The translations under genes and the position numbers were made by a program. Source: Bacillota bacterium (lineage in GTDB: Bacteria; Bacillota; Clostridia; Lachnospirales; Lachnospiraceae). Taken from it: a stretch of DNA of 6,410 bases. Shown one piece after another: positions 1 through 6,401 of this stretch (its first letter is position 1; the number at the start of each line of letters is the position of its first letter). The stretch lies in assembly GCA_023387635.1 (NCBI GenBank), contig JAEWHU010000277.1, forward strand, positions 1-6,410, written 5' to 3'. The notes below the pieces were generated by a model. The model ran no database searches and was not told the origin of the DNA. It saw only the letters and a program-made list of their open reading frames with translations.

Positions 1-2005
1 TTGTAGTAGATTCAACTGTAATAGGCGCCTTTAAACGTATGTCTCTAGAGGATGCACCTACTAGGATCATATATTCACCAGTTTCAACATACCAATCATG
101 AATATTAGTATTCCAATAAGCAAAAGCTCTCTTATCTAATTCAAATGTTACTGTTTTTATTTCCCCTGGAGCAAGCTCTATTTTTTCAAAGCCCTTTAAT
201 TCTTTTATAGGGCGAGGGACACCACAAGTAGCAGGTGTTACATAAAGTTGAACCACTTCTTTTCCAGCCATAGAACCTGTATTCTTAATATTAACCATAA
301 CTTTTACAGTATCTGTATCCTTCATATTAGACTTTTCTAACTTCAAATCCGAATATTCAAACTCTGTATAAGAAATTCCATGGCCAAATGGGAATAAAAC
401 TTCCATATCCTTAATGTCATAATAACGGTATCCTACAAATACTCCCTCAGTATAATGAACTTTATTATTCTCCACACTAAAATTTAAATAGGATGGATTG
501 TCCTGAAGTTTTAATGGGAATGTTTCTGCTAGTTTAGCACTTGGATTTACACGTCCAAATAAGATATCTGCCTGGGCAGCACCAACTGCTTGGCCACCAA
601 GATAAGATTCTAATACCGCTCCTACTTTATTAATCCATGGCATCTCAACTGGTGAACCATTGTGAAGAACAACTACAACTTTCTTATGTACATTACATAC
701 TTCTTCAATTAACCTAGTCTGGTTTGGAGGAAGATTCATATGTTTTCTATCATAACCTTCCGATTCATATAGGTCAGGAAGACCTACGAATAAAACTACA
801 ACTTCTGCATTTTTTGCTACTTCTACAGCCTCATTTAACATTGCTTCATCTGTATCATCAGTCTTATCATCATACCCCAAAGCAAAAACTATGTTATTCA
901 TATCAGCAGTTGCATCTAAAACGGATTCTACCTTAAAACTATTAATATGAGAACTTCCACCACCTTGAAAACGTGGTTTTTTTGCATATTTTCCAATGAA
1001 TGCTATCTTTTTATCCTCACTTAAAGGAAGTAATCCCTCATTCTTTAATAGAACCATAGACTGAGTTGCAACTTTTCTTGCTTCCTCATGGTCTTTTTCT
1101 AAATCAAATTTAACATCACTATTACGATTTTCTTTATAACGATAAATGATAGTAAGAATGCGTTCACATGCCTCATTTAATACCGATTCATCTAACTCTC
1201 CATTATTCACTGCATCAACAATTTTCTTGTCGTTTGATCCACCAGAAGAAGGCATTTCTAAATCCATCCCAGCTACTAAATCAGGAACTCTGTCATTTGT
1301 TGCTCCCCAGTCGCTTACTACAAAACCGTCAAATCCCCACTCATCTCTTAAAATATCTGTTAAAGCCTCTTCATTCTCAGCAGCATATACACCATTGATT
1401 TTGTTATAGGAACACATAATAGTCCATGGTTTTGCCTCCTTAACTGCATTCTCAAAAGATGCTAAATAGATTTCCCTAGCAGTACGTTCGTCTACTTCAG
1501 AAGAAGATGTCATTCTTCTCTCTTCCATATTATTAGCATAGAAGTGCTTTGGACTTGCACCAATATTCTTACTTTGTAAACCTTTAATATAAGCAGAAGC
1601 TATCTCTGAACTAACCATAGGATCTTCTGAATAATATTCAAAGTTACGTCCACACAATGGAGAACGTTTAATGTTCATAGCTGGGCCAAGTAACACAGCT
1701 ACATCTTCTGCCTGACATTCATCTCCTAATGTCTCACCAAGTTTTCTTACCAACTCACGGTCAAAGGATGCTGCTGTTGCAACACCTGCAGGAAAGCAGA
1801 CAGCTTTAATACTATCATTGATTCCAAGATGATCTCCCTCTTGTTCTTGCTTACGAAGCCCAAATGGTCCATCTGCCATCATTACCTCTGGAATACCTAA
1901 GCGTTCCACTGGTTTAGTATGCCAAAAATCTGCTCCAGAGCACAAACCTGCTTTCTCTTCCAGTGTCATTTGTGATACTAGTTCTTTGATTTTATCTTTC
2001 TCCAT
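1..2005 (-). CDS. Family 3 glycoside hydrolase, BglB/Bgl3B-type beta-glucosidase (GH3a), C-terminus cut by window edge
   Basis: This is a retaining exo-acting glycosidase of family GH3. It probably removes terminal beta-D-glucose (possibly other sugars) from short oligosaccharides in the cytosol; no signal peptide is seen. I translated 668 codons without a stop or frameshift. The order of parts fits the three-domain type: a TIM-like barrel (about 1-290) with DGPFGLR (45-51), NIKRSPLCGRNFEYYSEDP (111-129), PKHFYANN (152-159) and VVSDWGA (229-235); an alpha/beta sandwich (about 305-500) with YESEGYDR (413-420); and a fibronectin III-like domain (about 545-660) with PRPIKELKGF and VGASSRDIRLK near the end. 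D232 in SDW is the expected nucleophile and E416 in SEGYDR the expected acid/base, by analogy with Thermotoga Bgl3B. The usual ANNQE reads ANNME. The FnIII end is already reached, so only a short tail should be missing. The start at 2005 has an AGAGG site about 8 nt upstream. It is third in transcription order, after the symporter. Family call is firm; substrate is not. Confidence 0.93.
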   Translation of the reverse strand, partial: MEKDKIKELVSQMTLEEKAGLCSGADFWHTKPVERLGIPEVMMADGPFGLRKQEQEGDHLGINDSIKAVCFPAGVATAASFDRELVRKLGETLGDECQAEDVAVLLGPAMNIKRSPLCGRNFEYYSEDPMVSSEIASAYIKGLQSKNIGASPKHFYANNMEERRMTSSSEVDERTAREIYLASFENAVKEAKPWTIMCSYNKINGVYAAENEEALTDILRDEWGFDGFVVSDWGATNDRVPDLVAGMDLEMPSSGGSNDKKIVDAVNNGELDESVLNEACERILTIIYRYKENRNSDVKFDLEKDHEEARKVATQSMVLLKNEGLLPLSEDKKIAFIGKYAKKPRFQGGGSSHINSFKVESVLDATADMNNIVFALGYDDKTDDTDEAMLNEAVEVAKNAEVVVLFVGLPDLYESEGYDRKHMNLPPNQTRLIEEVCNVHKKVVVVLHNGSPVEMPWINKVGAVLESYLGGQAVGAAQADILFGRVNPSAKLAETFPLKLQDNPSYLNFSVENNKVHYTEGVFVGYRYYDIKDMEVLFPFGHGISYTEFEYSDLKLEKSNMKDTDTVKVMVNIKNTGSMAGKEVVQLYVTPATCGVPRPIKELKGFEKIELAPGEIKTVTFELDKRAFAYWNTNIHDWYVETGEYMILVGASSRDIRLKAPITVESTT

Positions 2006-2076
2006 AATATATATCCTCTCTTTCTTTTCATTTCTTCTCTTTTCATTTCTTCTCTTTTCATTTCTTCTCTTTTCAT
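1978..2076 (-). other. Possible short upstream ORF (MKREE repeats) overlapping the GH3a start
   Basis: The first ATG in the repeat tract opens a 32-codon frame: MKREE three times, then MKRKRGYILWRKIKSKN and TAG. It is out of frame with GH3a and ends 28 nt inside it. Because the repeat is 15 bp, every copy adds exactly five codons without changing frame. There is no good Shine-Dalgarno before the first ATG, though the later copies each have weak AGAAG-like purines. It could be a translated leader that couples to or competes with GH3a, or just a consequence of the repeat. It matches no family I recognise. Confidence 0.2.
2015..2019 (-). promoter_or_regulatory. Ribosome binding site of GH3a
   Basis: AGAGG (within GAGAGGA) ends about 8-9 nt before the ATG at 2005. 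It sits directly at the downstream edge of the 15-bp tandem repeats, whose units are themselves purine-rich (GAGAAGAAATG), so competing weak sites lie just upstream. Confidence 0.6.
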
Positions 2077-2081
2077 TTCTT
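2025..2081. repeat. 15-bp tandem repeat, three perfect copies plus a 12-bp partial
   Basis: The plus-strand unit TTTTCATTTCTTCTC repeats perfectly at 2025-2039, 2040-2054 and 2055-2069, and a fourth copy matches for 12 bases (2070-2081) before diverging. On the minus strand, the sense strand of GH3a, each unit is purine-only except for the T of its single ATG. The tract occupies almost the whole predicted 5' leader of GH3a, between a TATAAT box and the ribosome binding site. Flanking sequence stays pyrimidine-rich on the plus strand. Confidence 0.95.
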
Positions 2082-2088
2082 TTCTTTT

Positions 2089-2094
2089 ATTATA
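2089..2094 (-). promoter_or_regulatory. Possible -10 box of a GH3a promoter
   Basis: A perfect TATAAT on the minus strand lies just upstream of the repeat tract. A transcript from it would start near 2081-2083, so the leader would be essentially the repeats. The best -35 candidate (TTGTAT) is 20 nt upstream, longer than ideal, and no TGn extension is present, so the call is tentative. Confidence 0.4.
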
Positions 2095-2154
2095 GCTACT
2101 AGATCCGTTTTTAAATACAACGACTATCCTTTTACAAAATCCCATAGGGTAGAA

Positions 2155-2300
2155 TTAATTATTTGTCTGGCGTTTTATAATTTTCATAATTATCTCCATT
2201 CCAGTGCAAGCTTCTTTCACATCCTTGTATATATAAAAGGATCATTGCAAATTACGCAAATAAGCGTCCTCTTACAACAATCCTCCTATGTTTGGATAGC
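2155..2300 (-). other. Gap after the symporter: orphan Shine-Dalgarno, inverted repeat and tiny ORFs
   Basis: After the symporter stop, a perfect AGGAGG lies at 2282-2287 with no usable start: only TTG TTG TAA follows. ATCCTT (plus, 2221-2226) and AAGGAT (2237-2242) form a 6-bp inverted repeat with a 10-nt loop. A 28-codon frame (2245-2159, beginning MILLYIQGCERS) and, in another frame, a 10-codon frame (2187-2155, MKIIKRQTNN) overlap; only the second has a decent site (GGAG, 6 nt away). None resembles a known family. The stretch may be a decayed gene start, a leader region or ordinary spacer. No T-run follows the inverted repeat, so it is not a standard terminator. Confidence 0.3.
2171..2190 (-). 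promoter_or_regulatory. Shared 20-bp element, copy upstream of GH3a
   Basis: Minus-strand ATTATGAAAATTATAAAACG matches the element upstream of GH3b (6331-6350) at 17 of 20 positions without gaps. A weak promoter-like pair can be drawn through it: TGAAAA (2181-2186), 17 nt, AATAAT (2158-2163). It may be a regulator site, a second promoter for GH3a, or a chance AT-rich match. Confidence 0.35.
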
Positions 2301-3692
2301 TTATATATTACTGCGTTTTTTTTCTAAATCTTCCACCATCTGTGGTCTTATCTTATCCATATTGTACATTAAAGATAAAATAAACATTATGATAAGCAAA
2401 ACAAGAGGAAAGAAATTGTAAAGGCCTACAATAGCTACATTTGCTACATCTGACTGAACAGATAACGCTCCATCATATCCAGCAAGTCCCATAACAAGAC
2501 CTACAAAGCCTGAAGCCACTGCACTTCCTAATTTGCCTGCAAAGTTTACAACGGATGCAAGTGAACCTTCAATACGTGTTCCAGTCTTCCATTCACCATA
2601 ATCCATACAGTCAATTAAATATGTATTAATCATCATACTAATTGGAATAGATGCTAAACCAGAGAATAAACCACCAATTAGTATGGTTACCATATTAGTT
2701 CCACCAACGGTACGTATTACGATACCGATAATTCCGATAAAAGTGAACACCTGTAATATTTTAGAAGTACCTAATTTTCTTGATAATAAAGGGAAAATAA
2801 CTAACATTAGAGGCACCGTCAAAGATGTCATTGATGCAATTGACAGTAATCCAATATCACCCATCATATATTTAAAATAATAAGTAGCAGCAGGTCCAAG
2901 GCCATTTGAAATATTTGTTATGAACATTAAAGCTATAATAATAAAAATATATTTATTTTTACCCAGTAGCTTAATCATTGTAGTAAATTTTAAAGATTCT
3001 TCTTTCTTTTCAATTTTACTATTGCCTGTCTTGACAACAGTCTCATCTTTAATTTCTTTAATCAGGAAGAAACGTAATAAGCCTATCAATGCAAGTGGAA
3101 TTCCTATATAAAGTGCTATTGTAAACCAACCTTCTTTTGTTGCTCCAAGACCTGAGATAATCTGTGGAAATATAATATTGAATGCAATAGCTATAAACAT
3201 TACAAGCACACCATTAATTGTCATAACTTTGATACGGTTATTTTGAGATTTAATTGCTCTTGCCATATATACAGCATCAACGCCACCAAGAGCAGTTGCG
3301 CAAACAGCATTGATTAAGACGTATAAGATAAATACATACACATATTGCCCTGTTTTTCCAATATCAGGTATATTAAATATCATAACTGTAAAGATCCACA
3401 AGAATATGACAAACAATTCATAGGGTCTTCCTTTACCCCATCTAGTATTGGTTTTATCAATTATAAATCCTGCTATCAAGTCTGTAATTGCATCGACTAC
3501 TTTTGAACCAAGTAAAATTGCCCCAACAATCGCTGGATTAAGGCCTAATAGATCTGTACAATAATAAGTTATGTAACCAAGTAAAATAACATTAATTGAT
3601 GCAGATACTCCTCTTGATGACCATGCTAAACCAAACCAAAAAGGCAACTTTTCCCGTGCACCTACTGGTAGATTTTTTTCGTTTTTCCCCAT
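2301..3692 (-). CDS. GPH-family sugar:cation symporter (MFS, 12 membrane segments)
   Basis: This inner-membrane secondary transporter of the glycoside-pentoside-hexuronide:cation symporter family (MelB/XynP/YicJ relatives) likely imports a di- or oligosaccharide with Na+ or H+. From the preferred start it has 463 residues, the normal family length. Family signatures are clear. The DAITD segment in helix 2 (D67 and D71) is probably equivalent to the MelB cation-site pair D55/D59. It is followed by D79 and the loop TNTRWGKGRPYE (about 81-92). The later loop LIDCMDYGEWKTGTR (about 359-373) is a second hallmark. About twelve hydrophobic segments are visible, with a charged central loop around 214-236 rich in Lys and Glu. 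The neighbours are two cytosolic GH3 hydrolases, so the cargo is probably a beta-glucoside, cellodextrin or xylo-oligosaccharide; this is inference. A longer start at 3698 (MKMGKNEK) exists, but its AGGAGG lies only 2 nt upstream, against 8 nt for 3692. Specificity and coupling ion cannot be read from the sequence. Confidence 0.93.
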   Translation of the reverse strand: MGKNEKNLPVGAREKLPFWFGLAWSSRGVSASINVILLGYITYYCTDLLGLNPAIVGAILLGSKVVDAITDLIAGFIIDKTNTRWGKGRPYELFVIFLWIFTVMIFNIPDIGKTGQYVYVFILYVLINAVCATALGGVDAVYMARAIKSQNNRIKVMTINGVLVMFIAIAFNIIFPQIISGLGATKEGWFTIALYIGIPLALIGLLRFFLIKEIKDETVVKTGNSKIEKKEESLKFTTMIKLLGKNKYIFIIIALMFITNISNGLGPAATYYFKYMMGDIGLLSIASMTSLTVPLMLVIFPLLSRKLGTSKILQVFTFIGIIGIVIRTVGGTNMVTILIGGLFSGLASIPISMMINTYLIDCMDYGEWKTGTRIEGSLASVVNFAGKLGSAVASGFVGLVMGLAGYDGALSVQSDVANVAIVGLYNFFPLVLLIIMFILSLMYNMDKIRPQMVEDLEKKRSNI

Positions 3693-3700
3693 TTTCATTT

Positions 3701-3706
3701 CCTCCT
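3701..3706 (-). promoter_or_regulatory. Ribosome binding site that decides the symporter start
   Basis: A perfect AGGAGG on the minus strand is followed by AA, ATG, AAA and ATG. The gap is 2 nt to the ATG at 3698 and 8 nt to the ATG at 3692. The second is the better start, and the protein should begin MGKNEKN. Confidence 0.75.
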
Positions 3707-3774
3707 AAATGAATTTACATTGTTTTGTCCTATGCTTCTAAAATCGTATATGGTACAAGCAATCACTAGTATGG

Positions 3775-3837
3775 TAAATCATAATATTTTTGAAAGATAT
3801 ACCTTATCCTCTTTGTTAATTAATCATAACATTTTTG
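3775..3837. repeat. 18-bp direct repeat in the symporter leader/promoter
   Basis: On the minus strand CAAAAATGTTATGATTAA (3837-3820) recurs as CAAAAATATTATGATTTA (3792-3775), with two mismatches and 45 bp between copy starts, a little over four helical turns. The upstream copy overlaps the -10 box; the downstream copy has no good -35 partner and lies in the transcribed leader. Paired regulator sites are one possible role; duplicated promoter sequence is another. Confidence 0.6.
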
Positions 3838-3850
3838 GAAATAGTTTCAA
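3823..3850 (-). promoter_or_regulatory. Sigma-A-like promoter of the symporter
   Basis: On the minus strand, TTGAAA (3845-3850) is separated by 16 nt from TATGAT (3823-3828), which has a TGT extension directly before it. Each hexamer matches the consensus at 5 of 6 positions. A start near 3816 would give a leader of about 120 nt before the symporter. With no terminator seen after GH3b, the symporter is probably transcribed both from here and by read-through. Confidence 0.5.
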
Positions 3851-3895
3851 TTACATAAAGAATAATAATATATCCTCATTTTGTATCATATTCGA

Positions 3896-6286
3896 TTATA
3901 GACTTTTTTCCTGGGACGATGCATAAAAACCTCTATTTTTCCCATCTATAAAAGCAGTATTCATAATTTCAAATGTATCTTTCAAACGGATGTCTTTTGA
4001 AGATGCCCCCACTTTTACAGTCATTGTTCCAGCCTCTACTACCCACCTCATATCTTTATCAAGAAATGCAAATTGGTCTGCTTTCATAGTGAAATATACC
4101 TTCTTTTTTTCACCTACCTTTAAAGAGGTTCTTCTAAAACCTGCAAGTTCAAGAGCAGGACGAACCATGCTTGCAAGTTCATCTGTCACATATACCTGTA
4201 TCACTTCTTCTCCATCAAAATTGCCCGAATTTTGTATATCACAGGATAACTCAATTGTCCCATCTGCTAAAACACTCTTACTTATCTGAAGGTTAGAATA
4301 TTCAAAATTGGTATAGCTTAAGCCATCTCCAAAATAATGTAAAGGTTCTTTATTACCTTCTACATACTTGCACAGCACCATTCCATCCCCACCATGATAT
4401 CCACTACCATTCTTTTGTGAATGATAAATCGGTATCTGTCCTGCATTTCTAGCAACTGTCATAGGAAGCCTTCCAGCTGGATTATAATCACCAAACAAAA
4501 CATCAGCCAAAGCTTCTCCGCCTGTATCTCCTGGGAACCAGTTTTCTATAATAGCTGAATAATGTTCACTTATAAATTCACTAGATAATGGTTTTGCATC
4601 CATATGAACCAGTACTGATTCAGTTCCGGTCTCATAAATGGCTTTTGCCAGTTCCCCCTGAACACCTGTTAAACCAATCTTATCACAGTCAATCCCCTCG
4701 CCTGTAGTACAGTTAGTACCCCAACCATATTTACCACCAACAACTAAAATCACTACATCAGCTTCTTTAGCAACTTTTATAGCAGAAGCAAAACCACTTG
4801 TGTCTGCCCCTGCCACATCACAGCCTTTTTCGTATACTATCTCTGCATCTGGGCATTTTGCTTTAATTGCATCTAAAATAGTAGGTGTGGTTTCACCGTA
4901 TAGTTTCCTAATCTCTTCTTCTACTACTGGTGACGTACCTCTTACCATACTACCTTCCATATATGGCATTTGATTCGGATTATCATCCTTGGCACCACCA
5001 ATGCCTTGCATTCCAGCCATGTCACTCATGGAACCAGTCATATCTCGGTCTACAAATGCAGGGTATGTATAACATCCAAATAAAAGTCTGTAGGAATCAG
5101 CATGTGGTCCAATTATGGCTATCTTTTTAATATCTTTCTTTAGTGGTAGTATTCCATCATTTTTTAGTAGAACAATAGATTCTCTAGCCGCTTTTAAGCT
5201 GTACGGTTTATTTTTCTTTCTATCATAAGCCTCTTCTAACCATTTTTCTCTACCAGCTGGATTATCAAACAATCCCAATTTTAACTTTATATCTAGAATA
5301 CGAAGTACTGCCCTATCTATATATTTTTCTTCTAGTTCTCCACTCTTTACTGCCTCTATTAAATCATCTTTATACCCATATGGCATTGGAAGTTCAGAAT
5401 CAAGACCAGCCTTTAAAGCCTGAATAGCTGCTGTCATTGGTGACTCACTAATTTTTAAATCTACCATCTTATTAATTGACATATAGTCAGATACTACTAT
5501 GCCATCAAATCCCATCTCATCCCTTAGAAGATCTGTTAAGATAGATTCCGCTCCAATGACCATTTCTCCATCAATGACTCCATAGGAATTCATAATTGAG
5601 CCCAGTCCCGCTTCACTAATTGCTGCTTGAAATGGCTTTGCATATACTTCCCTTAACTCTCTTTTAGGAATTGGATTCACCGCCATATTTAATCCACCTT
5701 CACTCATACTATACCCAAGGAAATGCTTTCCTGTGGCAATGGCACCATCTTTCAGATTATCTGACTGCAATCCCTTTGTGAATGCTACACTCATTGCTGC
5801 ACAAAGTGTAGGATCTTCTCCATATGTTTCTCCAACTCTCCCCCACCTTTGATCTCTTGCTATATCCATAACTGGTGATAACGCTTGACGCATACCAATC
5901 GATACCATCTGTTTACGTATGATATCAGCCATTTCATGCACCATATCTGGGTCCCAGCTTGCTCCAAGTCCAATTGCAGAAGGAAAAATTGTTGCATCTG
6001 CTATCATTACTCCGGTAAGGGCTTCAACATGACGGATTGCTGGTACTTTGCAATAATTCATTATGATTTCTTGCGCTTTCACTGCTTCTGCCAGATTCTC
6101 TTCTTTGTTATTAGCACAAGTTACTGTCGCAATTTCCCCAAGTCCATTTGGGAAACGGTGTAAAAGTTCAATTGGAACTACTCCACCACCAACAAACATA
6201 CTCTGCATCTGTGCTATCTTTTGTTCTAATGTCAGACCATCTAAAATTTCGTTTGCTTTTTTCTTTTGATCTACTTTACTTAACAT
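3896..6286 (-). CDS. Family 3 glycoside hydrolase, beta-xylosidase/beta-glucosidase type (GH3b)
   Basis: This complete GH3 enzyme of 796 residues from the preferred start has no signal peptide, so it should act in the cytosol on imported oligosaccharides. The N-terminal barrel (about 1-335) carries DQRWGRVGETYGEDP (145-159), GKHFLGYSMSEGGLN (186-200), and VVSDY with D267 as the expected nucleophile. The sandwich domain (about 365-610) holds TGEGIDC, where E530 is the likely acid/base, followed by LTGVQGELAKAI. A fibronectin III-like domain covers about 655-770, with MVRPALELAGFRR and VGASSKDIRLK, and a tail of about 28 residues follows. The KHF-SEGG-N and VVSDY pattern recalls the Thermotoga XarB and Thermoanaerobacter XglS xylosidase/glucosidase group rather than BglB, so it is clearly a different subgroup from GH3a. 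The usual HEE-L-G reads HVEALTG, and the Arg often seen after GEG-D is Cys (C533). The start at 6292 (MCM...) is rejected because the AGGAG is only 1 nt from it but 7 nt from the ATG at 6286. It is the first minus-strand gene, divergent from the gene at 6402. Sugar preference (xylose, glucose or arabinose) is open. Confidence 0.94.
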   Translation of the reverse strand: MLSKVDQKKKANEILDGLTLEQKIAQMQSMFVGGGVVPIELLHRFPNGLGEIATVTCANNKEENLAEAVKAQEIIMNYCKVPAIRHVEALTGVMIADATIFPSAIGLGASWDPDMVHEMADIIRKQMVSIGMRQALSPVMDIARDQRWGRVGETYGEDPTLCAAMSVAFTKGLQSDNLKDGAIATGKHFLGYSMSEGGLNMAVNPIPKRELREVYAKPFQAAISEAGLGSIMNSYGVIDGEMVIGAESILTDLLRDEMGFDGIVVSDYMSINKMVDLKISESPMTAAIQALKAGLDSELPMPYGYKDDLIEAVKSGELEEKYIDRAVLRILDIKLKLGLFDNPAGREKWLEEAYDRKKNKPYSLKAARESIVLLKNDGILPLKKDIKKIAIIGPHADSYRLLFGCYTYPAFVDRDMTGSMSDMAGMQGIGGAKDDNPNQMPYMEGSMVRGTSPVVEEEIRKLYGETTPTILDAIKAKCPDAEIVYEKGCDVAGADTSGFASAIKVAKEADVVILVVGGKYGWGTNCTTGEGIDCDKIGLTGVQGELAKAIYETGTESVLVHMDAKPLSSEFISEHYSAIIENWFPGDTGGEALADVLFGDYNPAGRLPMTVARNAGQIPIYHSQKNGSGYHGGDGMVLCKYVEGNKEPLHYFGDGLSYTNFEYSNLQISKSVLADGTIELSCDIQNSGNFDGEEVIQVYVTDELASMVRPALELAGFRRTSLKVGEKKKVYFTMKADQFAFLDKDMRWVVEAGTMTVKVGASSKDIRLKDTFEIMNTAFIDGKNRGFYASSQEKSL

Positions 6287-6293
6287 ACACATT

Positions 6294-6298
6294 CTCCT
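6294..6298 (-). promoter_or_regulatory. Ribosome binding site that decides the GH3b start
   Basis: Read on the minus strand, AGGAG is followed by A and then ATGTGTATG. The first ATG (6292) is 1 nt away, too close to be used. The second ATG (6286) is 7 nt away, the normal spacing, so the protein should begin MLSKVDQ. Confidence 0.75.
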
Positions 6299-6316
6299 TT
6301 TTTAGTATAGAAGAAG

Positions 6317-6346
6317 TTTATAACAGTTTTCGTTTTATGTATTTCA
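6317..6346 (-). promoter_or_regulatory. Possible GH3b promoter with extended -10
   Basis: On the minus strand TGT precedes TATAAA (6317-6322), an extended -10. The -35 region is weak (TGAAAT at 6341-6346 with 18 nt, or GAAATA at 6340-6345 with 17 nt), typical of promoters that rely on the TGn extension or an activator. A start near 6310 would give a leader of about 24 nt, room for the ribosome binding site at 6294-6298. Confidence 0.4.
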
Positions 6347-6350
6347 TAAT
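6331..6350 (-). promoter_or_regulatory. Shared 20-bp element, copy upstream of GH3b
   Basis: Minus-strand ATTATGAAATACATAAAACG is the partner of the element at 2171-2190; the three mismatches are adjacent, at positions 10-12. It covers the place where the -35 hexamer of the GH3b promoter would be, so a protein bound here could control GH3b directly. Confidence 0.35.
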
Positions 6351-6380
6351 TGTGCTATTTATGATATATTTATGTCATAA
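6344..6380. promoter_or_regulatory. Alternating TCATAA / TTATGA half-sites in the divergent gap
   Basis: TCATAA (6344-6349), TTATGA (6359-6364) and TCATAA (6375-6380) alternate in orientation with centres 15 and 16 bp apart. They form two overlapping palindromes with 6-bp arms and spacers of 9 and 10 nt. They lie between the start of the divergent gene and GH3b, where an operator for a local regulator would be expected. The same hexamer appears twice before the symporter and once before GH3a. Not matched to any named regulator. Confidence 0.35.
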
Positions 6381-6401
6381 TGCTAAAAAAAGGAGATTTA
6401 A

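Noticed and set aside
1146..1409. Plus-strand open frames opposite GH3a, including overlapping 87- and 76-codon frames
   Set aside because: They lie wholly antisense to well-conserved GH3 domains, overlap one another in different frames and show no family motif.
2025..2081. CRISPR-like array
   Set aside because: The 15-bp units abut directly without spacers and are low-complexity purine/pyrimidine sequence.
2221..2242. Intrinsic terminator after the symporter
   Set aside because: The 6-bp ATCCTT/AAGGAT stem has an AT-rich 10-nt loop and no following T-run on either strand.
3720..3926. Plus-strand open frame of 68 codons with two NHNIF repeats, across the gap before the symporter
   Set aside because: It overlaps the end of GH3b, has no ribosome binding site and very biased composition. 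Its internal repeat is explained by the 18-bp DNA direct repeat.
3990..4289. Plus-strand 99-codon frame opposite the end of GH3b
   Set aside because: It is antisense to the fibronectin III-like domain of GH3b and has no independent support.
5885..6269. Plus-strand frames opposite the GH3b N-terminus
   Set aside because: They are antisense to the conserved GH3 barrel, overlap in different frames and lack ribosome binding sites.
6304..6309. TATACT as the GH3b -10 box
   Set aside because: A transcript from it would start within or next to the ribosome binding site at 6294-6298, leaving no usable leader.
6373..6381. TGTCATAAT as an extended -10 for the divergent gene
   Set aside because: The resulting start would be only a few bases before the AGGAG at 6391, and no -35 at normal spacing is seen. 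Another box such as TATGAT at 6360 is at least as likely.
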